Positions 57,567-64,000 of a DNA stretch of 64,000 nucleotides are shown here, one piece after another. The stretch lies in NCBI GenBank assembly GCA_947629455.1, contig CANRDT010000003.1, forward strand, positions 1 through 64,000, in the 5' to 3' direction. The stretch is from an uncultured Ruminococcus sp. (lineage in GTDB: Bacteria; Bacillota; Clostridia; Oscillospirales; Ruminococcaceae). A program made the translations under genes and the position numbers. Position 1 is the stretch's first letter, and each line of letters opens with the position of its first letter. The notes below the pieces were generated by a model. That model saw only the letters and a list, made by a program, of their open reading frames with translations. It was not told the origin of the DNA and made no database searches.

Positions 57567-58995
57567 AAAAATGGTCGATGCTATCACGTCAATGGACGAG
57601 GATTTCGCAAAGTGGTACACCGACATCTGCAAAAAAGCCGAACTTATCGAATACACAAGCGTAAAGGGCTGTATGGTCATACGCCCCTACGGCTACGCTA
57701 TATGGGAAAATATTCAGAAAATTCTTGACGATTCGTTCAAGCAGCTGGGACATGAAAACGTGTGTATGCCGATGTTTATCCCGGAAAGCCTGCTCAATAA
57801 GGAAAAAGATCACGTCGAAGGATTTGCTCCCGAAGTTGCGTGGGTAACGCACGGCGGCTCGGAAAAGCTGGAGGAAAGGCTCTGCGTGCGTCCGACCTCC
57901 GAAACGCTCTTCTGCGAACATTATGCAAATATAGTACATTCCTACCGCGATCTGCCAAAGCTTTACAATCAGTGGGTATCCGTTGTAAGGTGGGAAAAGA
58001 CTACCCGTCCTTTCCTCAGATCGAGAGAGTTCCTCTGGCAGGAGGGTCACACGATCCACGCCACCGCCGAGGAAGCTATCGAAGAGACTGAGAGAATGCT
58101 CAACTGCTATGCGGATTTCTGCGAAAGATCGCTCGCGATACCCGTTGTGAAAGGCAAAAAGACCGAAAGCGACAAATTCGCCGGAGCAGTTTCCACCTAC
58201 GCTATCGAGGCGCTTATGCACGACGGAAAGGCTCTTCAGGCAGGAACGTCCCACTATTTCGGCGACGGATTTGCCAAGGCTTTCGGTATCCAGTACACCA
58301 ATAAAGAAAATAAGCTTGCATATCCTCACCAGACTTCATGGGGAGTTACCACAAGGCTTATCGGCGCGATAATTATGACACACGGCGACGATAACGGTCT
58401 TGCCCTTCCGCCTGCCGTTGCGCCAATTCAGGCGGTGATAATCCCCGTAGCTCAGTTTAAAGAGGGCGTGCTCGATAAGGCGAAAGAGCTGCTTGACCGA
58501 CTTCTCTCGGTAGGTATCCGCGCCAAGCTGGACGATTCTGACAATTCTCCCGGCTGGAAATTTGCTGAATATGAAATGAAAGGCGTTCCTCTCAGGATAG
58601 AGATAGGTCCCAAGGATATAGAGAACGATCAGTGTGTAATGGTGACGCGTCACAACAGGGAAAAGTCATTTATCCCTCTTGACGATCTGGAAACTGCGGC
58701 TGCGGCAAAGCTGCTTGAAGTACGCGACGGTCTGTATGAAAAAGCGCTTGAAAACCGACAGAGGAGAACATATCAGTGCAAAACCATGGAAGAGATCACT
58801 GCCGTACTCGAAAGCAAGGGCGACGGATTTGTCGAGGCTATGTGGTGCGGCGACGAGGCTTGCGAGGACAAGGTCAAGGAGATGACGGGCGTCGGATCAA
58901 GGTGCATACCCTTTGAACAGCACGAGATCTCGGACAAATGCGTCTGCTGCGGCAAGCCTGCAAAGCATATGGTGCTCTGGGGCAAGGCATACTGA
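57550..58995 (+). CDS. proS: Prolyl-tRNA synthetase (short, archaeal/eukaryote-like type)
   Basis: [105 protein letters not shown]-terminal Cys-containing region. Confidence 0.95.
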   Translation: MAKKNEKMVDAITSMDEDFAKWYTDICKKAELIEYTSVKGCMVIRPYGYAIWENIQKILDDSFKQLGHENVCMPMFIPESLLNKEKDHVEGFAPEVAWVTHGGSEKLEERLCVRPTSETLFCEHYANIVHSYRDLPKLYNQWVSVVRWEKTTRPFLRSREFLWQEGHTIHATAEEAIEETERMLNCYADFCERSLAIPVVKGKKTESDKFAGAVSTYAIEALMHDGKALQAGTSHYFGDGFAKAFGIQYTNKENKLAYPHQTSWGVTTRLIGAIIMTHGDDNGLALPPAVAPIQAVIIPVAQFKEGVLDKAKELLDRLLSVGIRAKLDDSDNSPGWKFAEYEMKGVPLRIEIGPKDIENDQCVMVTRHNREKSFIPLDDLETAAAAKLLEVRDGLYEKALENRQRRTYQCKTMEEITAVLESKGDGFVEAMWCGDEACEDKVKEMTGVGSRCIPFEQHEISDKCVCCGKPAKHMVLWGKAY

Positions 58996-59022
58996 CGGCG
59001 CAGCTCAGTCAGAGAATAATTA

Positions 59023-59062
59023 AACGCCGGTATCCGTATTTTTCGGGTGCCGGCTTTGCTGT
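59023..59062 (+). terminator. Rho-independent-like hairpin after proS
   Basis: GCCGGTATCCG-TATTTTT-CGGGTGCCGGC followed by TTTGCT. Confidence 0.65.
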
Positions 59063-59297
59063 GATATGCATTTTTGGTATCTGTGTATAAACTGTAATTG
59101 ATATGTGAACCGCGCGAATTTTTATTATGTAAATTGCCCACATATCTGTAAAAACGCTCGTCGGATATGTGTAATTTAATGATTTTTTGCAGGATTCATC
59201 AAAACGACTTGCAAAATTCGCCGCAAAGGTATAAAATAAATAAGGAACAATAATTTTCTGCCCGTCTGCGGCGGAATAAAACTGGAGGATATTTGTT

Positions 59298-60584
59298 ATG
59301 CTGATGTCTGAAATGAACAGGGAACAGCTTGAAAATTTTTTGAAAGACGAAAGATCGCAGTATGAGGAGTACAAATCGCTCGGTCTTGATCTCAATATGG
59401 CAAGAGGCAAGCCTTCGTCCGAGCAGCTCGATCTGGCGATGAAAATGCTCGCCGCGGTAAACAGCTACGATAAGGATTACAAGGCGAGCGACGGAACGGA
59501 TTGCCGCAATTACGGCGGTCTGGACGGTATCATCGACGCCAAGAATCTTTTCGCGTCAATGCTCGGCGTATCTGCCGACGAGATAATCGTTTGCGGAAAC
59601 TCCAGTCTGAACATTATGTACGATATGATCGCAAGGTGCATTATCTTCGGCGTGGACGGCAAGCAGAAACCGTGGAAGGACTATGAAAAGATCAAATGGC
59701 TCTGCCCTGCTCCGGGATATGACCGCCACTTTGCAATATGCGAAAGCTTCGGCATAGAGATGATAACCGTCCCTATGAACGACGAAGGTCCCGATATGGA
59801 TATGATAGAAAAGCTGGTAGAGCAGGACGATACGATAAAGGGTATCTGGTGCGTTCCGATGTATTCAAATCCCACGGGCATAACATATTCGGACGAAGTG
59901 GTGAGACGCTTTGCCGCACTTAAACCAAAAGCCAAGGATTTCCGGATATTCTGGGACAACGCTTACTGCATACATCACCTCACCGACAAGCCCGATACTC
60001 TGCTGAATCTCCTTGACGAGTGCAAGAAAAACGGCACGGAGGATATGGTCTATATGTTCGCTTCCACCTCAAAGATAACATTTGCAGGCGGCGGCGTAGC
60101 GGTTATGGCGGCGTCGGTAAAGAACGTCGAGTACATCAAGTCGCTGATGACGGTGCAGACTATCGGATATGACAAGATCAATCAGTTAAGACACGCTAAA
60201 TTTTTCGGTAACTATTACGGACTTATGTCGCAAATGGAAAAGCACAGGGCGATAATCGCTCCCAAATTCGACGCGGTGCTTGACGCTCTTGACAGTGAGA
60301 TCAAACCGCTCGGTATAGGCGAATACAAAAGACCGAACGGCGGATATTTCATAAGCTTTAACACCATTGACGGCTGCGCCAAAAAGGTCGTCAGTCTGTG
60401 CAGGGACGCAGGCGTTACGCTTACGGACGCAGGCGCGACTTATCCCTACGGCAAAGATCCGCACGACAGCAACATAAGGATCGCGCCCACTCTGCCGCCT
60501 GTTGACGAGCTTGTAAGCGCGATGAAGATATTCGTATGTGCCGTAAAGATCGCCAGCGCGGAAAAAATGCTTGAAAGCAAGTAA
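59298..60584 (+). CDS. Class I/II aminotransferase (PLP, Aminotran_MocR-like)
   Basis: LDLNMARGKPSSEQLDLAMKML, WCVPMYSNPTGITYSDEVV, FASTSKITFAGGGVAVMA, NGGYFISFN. Confidence 0.92.
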   Translation: MLMSEMNREQLENFLKDERSQYEEYKSLGLDLNMARGKPSSEQLDLAMKMLAAVNSYDKDYKASDGTDCRNYGGLDGIIDAKNLFASMLGVSADEIIVCGNSSLNIMYDMIARCIIFGVDGKQKPWKDYEKIKWLCPAPGYDRHFAICESFGIEMITVPMNDEGPDMDMIEKLVEQDDTIKGIWCVPMYSNPTGITYSDEVVRRFAALKPKAKDFRIFWDNAYCIHHLTDKPDTLLNLLDECKKNGTEDMVYMFASTSKITFAGGGVAVMAASVKNVEYIKSLMTVQTIGYDKINQLRHAKFFGNYYGLMSQMEKHRAIIAPKFDAVLDALDSEIKPLGIGEYKRPNGGYFISFNTIDGCAKKVVSLCRDAGVTLTDAGATYPYGKDPHDSNIRIAPTLPPVDELVSAMKIFVCAVKIASAEKMLESK

Positions 60585-60645
60585 CTATCATTACACAGAT
60601 ATTCCCCCGTCTTACAGCAAGGCGGAGGATCTTTAATAAAAATAG

Positions 60646-60678
60646 ACGTCCGTTTTTATCGTGAAACGGACGTTTTTC
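60646..60678 (+). terminator. Rho-independent terminator after the aminotransferase
   Basis: ACGTCCGTTT-TTATCGTG-AAACGGACGT-TTTTC. Confidence 0.9.
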
Positions 60679-60680
60679 TA

Positions 60681-60962
60681 TTAAAAATCAAATTTAAAAA
60701 TTCAAAGCAAACATTATTTAATGATAGTATATTTCACTGAATCAGACAGATTTTTTGTTATTTTTCTTCGCCGCAGGCAATAATTCAATGGTATATTCTC
60801 CGCCAACGGCGGAGTCCTCCCGGACTGGGCAATGCGCCCTCCACACCGTGCGGAGCGTTCTAACCTTGGAAATCGTGCGGTTAAGAATTTTGACATTGTG
60901 CTTTTATTCCCAACAAGCGGGAAAATAACAGTTTTCAGAAAGTTCAAAATTGATTTCAGTGG
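60681..60962. repeat. MITE-like module cluster, copy L
   Basis: Left AAAAATCAAATTTAAAAATT, right TTCAAAATTGATTTCAGTG; CTCCGCCAACGGCGGAG, GGTCCTCCCGGACTGGGCAATGCGCCC and TTTTATTCCCAACAAGCGGGAAAATAA modules shared with copies G, H and N. Confidence 0.7.
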
Positions 60963-60983
60963 GGATCGTCGATGTGAGGTTTA

Positions 60984-62225
60984 TTATACCTTGATGATAC
61001 TAAGCAGTACGCCTGCGGCGACCGCCGAACCGATAACGCCTGCAACGTTCGGTCCCATAGCGTGCATAAGCAGATAGTTGGTAGGCACTTCCTCCTGTCC
61101 GACCTTCTGCGAAACACGCGCCGCCATCGGCACTGCGGAAACGCCGGCAGAACCGATCAGGGGATTGATCTTTCCGCCCGAAACAAGATACATAACTTTG
61201 CCGAGCAGAACGCCGCAGGCAGTACCGATCGAAAACGCAATAACGCCGAGCAGTATGACCTCTCCGAACTGAATGGTAAGTATCTTGTCGGCTCTCGTGG
61301 TCGCGCCGACGGAAACTCCAAGGAAGATCGTGATGATATTCATAAGCTCGTTCTGAGCCGTCTTAGCTATACGGTCGCAGCAGCCGCTCTCTTTGAGCAG
61401 ATTGCCGAACATAAGCATACCGACCAGCGGAGCGGCAGAGGGTATCATCAGCGAAATGATTATCGTAACAAGTATCGGGAAAATGAGCTTTTCGACTTTA
61501 GATACCTGCCTGAGCTGTCCCATAACCACCGAACGTTCCTTTTTGGTGGTGAGTGCGCGCATTATCGGAGGCTGGATTATAGGGACGAGCGCCATATAAG
61601 TATACGCCGCAAGCGCGATAGTACCGACGCCGATGTTATCCGTCTTGGAAAGCAGTCTTGACGAAACATATATCGCGGTAGGACCGTCAGCGCCGCCGAT
61701 TATCGCAATAGAACCACATTCCGCCGCGCTCATACCGAGTACAGCCGCGCCAATGAATGTAAAGAATATACCGCCCTGCGCCGCCGCACCGAGCAGAAAG
61801 CTCTTCGGATTGGCTATCAGCGGACCAAAGTCGGTCATTGCGCCAATGCCGAGGAAGATAAGCGGAGGATATATCTGCAACTTGACGCCCATATACAGTA
61901 TATCGAGCAATCCGCCGTGCTGTAGTATACGCCCGTAATCAATGTAATGATCGTTTACCGCGCCGCTGCTCTCGGTGATAGTACCGTAGTCCCAGAACTC
62001 GGGGTGATACATCTCCGCATACGGAAGATTGGTGAGCAGCATACCGAAAGAGATCGGCAAAAGCAGCAGCGGCTCAAATCCCTTGGCGATAGCCAGATAC
62101 ATAAAAACAAAGGAAATAAGTATCATTATTATATTTTTCCAGCCGCCGTCCACAAGGAAACCCGCTATGCCGGACTGACGGGCAAGGTCTGCCAATGTTT
62201 CTAAAAAGCTTGTAATAATGCCCAT
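60984..62225 (-). CDS. oadB: Sodium ion-translocating decarboxylase beta subunit
   Basis: FMYLAIAKGFEPLLLLPISFGMLLTNLP, IGAMTDFGPLIANPKSFLLGAAAQGGIF, SIAIIGGADGPTAIYV, GNLLKESG. Confidence 0.95.
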   Translation of the reverse strand: MGIITSFLETLADLARQSGIAGFLVDGGWKNIIMILISFVFMYLAIAKGFEPLLLLPISFGMLLTNLPYAEMYHPEFWDYGTITESSGAVNDHYIDYGRILQHGGLLDILYMGVKLQIYPPLIFLGIGAMTDFGPLIANPKSFLLGAAAQGGIFFTFIGAAVLGMSAAECGSIAIIGGADGPTAIYVSSRLLSKTDNIGVGTIALAAYTYMALVPIIQPPIMRALTTKKERSVVMGQLRQVSKVEKLIFPILVTIIISLMIPSAAPLVGMLMFGNLLKESGCCDRIAKTAQNELMNIITIFLGVSVGATTRADKILTIQFGEVILLGVIAFSIGTACGVLLGKVMYLVSGGKINPLIGSAGVSAVPMAARVSQKVGQEEVPTNYLLMHAMGPNVAGVIGSAVAAGVLLSIIKV

Positions 62226-62276
62226 TAAAGATCCACTGTCCTTTCAAAATAAAATGCTGTGTTCAATTGCCCATTG

Positions 62277-62723
62277 TCAGAACTGACGCGTATTTTCGGC
62301 AATACCTGCGCTCGCCCACACACTGCGCGAGGGCTTTGCGTTCTTTACGCTGCGCAGAACAAGCTTTTTGCCGCTTTGAGCACTCATTGCAGCTACTGCG
62401 GCAGCTATCACGGCGACTATCTCATCGCTTATGCCGTCCTCAATCTCCATTGGCGCGGCAGGCGCTGACCGGGCGCTGTTTTCAGCCTCTTTGCGGGTAT
62501 TCTCCGCTGCCGCCTCAGCCTCCGCCTTGATCTTAGCCGCCTTCTTGTCGTTTATATTTTTAAAGATAAGACCGTATAACGTAACAAACAGTATAAGCAG
62601 AATAAGTCCTATAAAAACAACTACCAGTCCGGTAATGACCACCGAAGAGACCGTTCCCGCATCGAGATGACGATCCGTACCCTTTAACAGCAGCTGCGCA
62701 ACATCATTAAAACACCGATCCAT
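62277..62723 (-). CDS. OadG family (decarboxylase gamma chain-like) protein
   Basis: N-terminal TM (SSVVITGLVVVFIGLILLILFVTLYGLIF), then Ala/Glu linker and C-terminal VAVIAAAVAAM ... RSVWASAGIAENTRQF; upstream of oadB. Confidence 0.82.
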   Translation of the reverse strand: MDRCFNDVAQLLLKGTDRHLDAGTVSSVVITGLVVVFIGLILLILFVTLYGLIFKNINDKKAAKIKAEAEAAAENTRKEAENSARSAPAAPMEIEDGISDEIVAVIAAAVAAMSAQSGKKLVLRSVKNAKPSRSVWASAGIAENTRQF

Positions 62724-63025
62724 ACCGCTACCCCTTTATATTAAGAATAATTTGCGATCTTTAAAGACAGTCGGAAACGTCCGCTGCAGATCGCCGACAA
62801 GAGCAGAAATACTCTTCCCAATCATATTAATTATACACTATTCCCGTGCGGAATACAAGACCGGTAACAATATTTTCAAATGTTTTTGACGTTTTTTTCA
62901 TATCCGCGGAAAAAATAGCTTTATGTCAGGAAATTTACAAATAAAGCATTGCAATTTTCAGAGAGTGTGCTACAATTATATTCAGATACACCTGCCATAA
63001 ATTTTTGTTTTCGGAGGCGCTTGCG

Positions 63026-63841
63026 GTGACGGATAAACTTCTTGAAAAGCTTGAACAGTTCATGCCTGTACTCATCTCTGCGGTGATCGTTTTCATGATC
63101 GGCGCGACGGTGATAAAGCTGCTCACAAAGGGACTGGCTAAGGCTCTTAAACGCAGTAAGGTAGACCCAACGGCGCACGACTTTCTCGTTTCGCTCGTGC
63201 GTTCGCTTATGTATGTGCTGCTCGTGATAATCGTGCTTTCTATGCTGAGCGTGCCTATGACATCTATCATAGCAACGCTGAGCGCAGCAGGACTTGCAAT
63301 AGGTCTTGCACTGCAAAGCAGCCTTTCAAACGTTGCGGGCGGATTTATCATAATGTTCTCGCAGCCGTTCCACGCCGGAGATTTTGTCGAAATAAACGGC
63401 GTTACGGGTACGGTGACGGGTATAACCGTGCTTTATACCAGACTGCTCACCATTGACAACAAGGCTGTCCTTATCCCAAACGGAACGGTCTCCGCGTCCA
63501 CGATAATCAATTACACACAAGAGGATCTGCGGCGGCTGGATATGCGCTTTTCAATAGATTACAAGGCGGATCACCGCCTTGCCCAACAGCTTGTTTATCA
63601 GGTGCTTGAAAACGAACCTCTCGCCCTTGATTCGCCCGATCCGCCCTCCGTAGTAATGTGCGAACACAGCGCAAGTGCCATAAAGCTGCTTGCCAAAGTA
63701 TGGGTGAAGTCGGACAAATACTGGGAGCTCAACTATTCCCTGCTTGAAAAGGTCAAGGACGCATTTGACAAAAACGGAATAAGTATTCCCTACGACCAGC
63801 TTGACGTACATATTTCCTCCGACCCCGACGGCGAATCATAA
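63026..63841 (+). CDS. mscS: Small-conductance mechanosensitive channel (MscS family)
   Basis: AGLAIGLALQSSLSNVAGGFIIMFSQPFHAGDFVEINGVTGTVTGITVLYTRLLTIDNKAVLIPNGTV; GTG 63026 with RBS GGAGG preferred over TTG 63005. Confidence 0.94.
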   Translation: MTDKLLEKLEQFMPVLISAVIVFMIGATVIKLLTKGLAKALKRSKVDPTAHDFLVSLVRSLMYVLLVIIVLSMLSVPMTSIIATLSAAGLAIGLALQSSLSNVAGGFIIMFSQPFHAGDFVEINGVTGTVTGITVLYTRLLTIDNKAVLIPNGTVSASTIINYTQEDLRRLDMRFSIDYKADHRLAQQLVYQVLENEPLALDSPDPPSVVMCEHSASAIKLLAKVWVKSDKYWELNYSLLEKVKDAFDKNGISIPYDQLDVHISSDPDGES

Positions 63842-63845
63842 TGCC

Positions 63846-64000
63846 CAAGGAGTTCAGTTTTGAAATTTTGTGTAAGCGTTTTTTATCTTAGGTAATTGGC
63901 AGCTTTTTTGGTTATTTTTCCTCCGCCGCAGGCGGAGGAAAAATAATTTAATGGTATATTCTCCGCTGTTAGCGGAGAATATACACCAAAAGCCGACTAT
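63846..64000. repeat. MITE-like element, type-2 copy M (truncated by window end)
   Basis: CAAGGAGTTCAGTTTTGAAATTTTGTGTAAGCGTTTTTTATCTTAGG parallels copy E left end; TTATTTTTCCTCCGCC-GCA-GGCGGAGGAAAAATAA and GTATATTCTCCGC-TGTTA-GCGGAGAATATAC palindromes. Confidence 0.75.

Noticed and set aside
60984-62723. Complete oxaloacetate decarboxylase operon
   Set aside because: Only beta and gamma-like subunits are present; no alpha subunit or biotin carrier gene is next to them in this window.
1-64000. CRISPR array
   Set aside because: Dispersed repeats are not regularly spaced and are palindromic elements; no direct-repeat/spacer array or cas gene was seen.
1-64000. tRNA or rRNA genes
   Set aside because: No convincing cloverleaf, CCA end or rRNA-like segment noticed by eye; a tRNAscan/Infernal run would be needed to exclude them fully.

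Overview
This 64 kb window looks like ordinary chromosome from a cellulolytic Gram-positive gut Firmicute. The Ruminococcus/Oscillospiraceae guess is an inference from the cohesin/dockerin proteins, GH94 cellobiose phosphorylase and gene content. I found about 50 credible protein-coding genes on both strands. I saw no rRNA, no convincing tRNA, no CRISPR array, no prophage and no transposase. Main blocks: (1) a TetR / aldo-keto reductase / CMD-cupin operon with a palindromic operator; (2) a two-component system plus ABC transporter operon; (3) two ABC-2-like permeases plus a lipoprotein without an adjacent ATPase; (4) a cysteine desulfurase-like enzyme with a DUF3343 protein; (5) ilvE-leuD-x-x-leuC; (6) a divergent pair made of a dockerin-bearing glucosaminidase-like protein and a cohesin protein with an NPTTG sorting-like signal, next to a second cohesin-like protein co-directional with a periplasmic-binding-domain/GGDEF protein; (7) nadA, EIIA-like, ABC-F, rpe, HD phosphohydrolase; (8) an ExbB/TolQ-like plus ExbD/TolR-like plus second TolR-domain-like cluster next to a patatin phospholipase; (9) pepV, GH94, diacylglycerol kinase, LTA-synthase-like sulfatase, a TrkA-N/RyR channel-like protein, proS, OadB/OadG and MscS. 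The strongest unexplained signal is a dispersed family of non-coding elements. They share a terminal inverted repeat close to CACGGAAATCAATTTT, at least two copies have exact 10-bp flanking direct repeats, and they are built from interchangeable palindromic modules whose stems are conserved while the 3-nt loops vary. One copy is a visible chimera of two subtypes. The second most interesting signal is the monoderm ExbB/ExbD-like cluster. Two short genes missed by the ORF track are also called. Everything here was read by eye; no database search was run.
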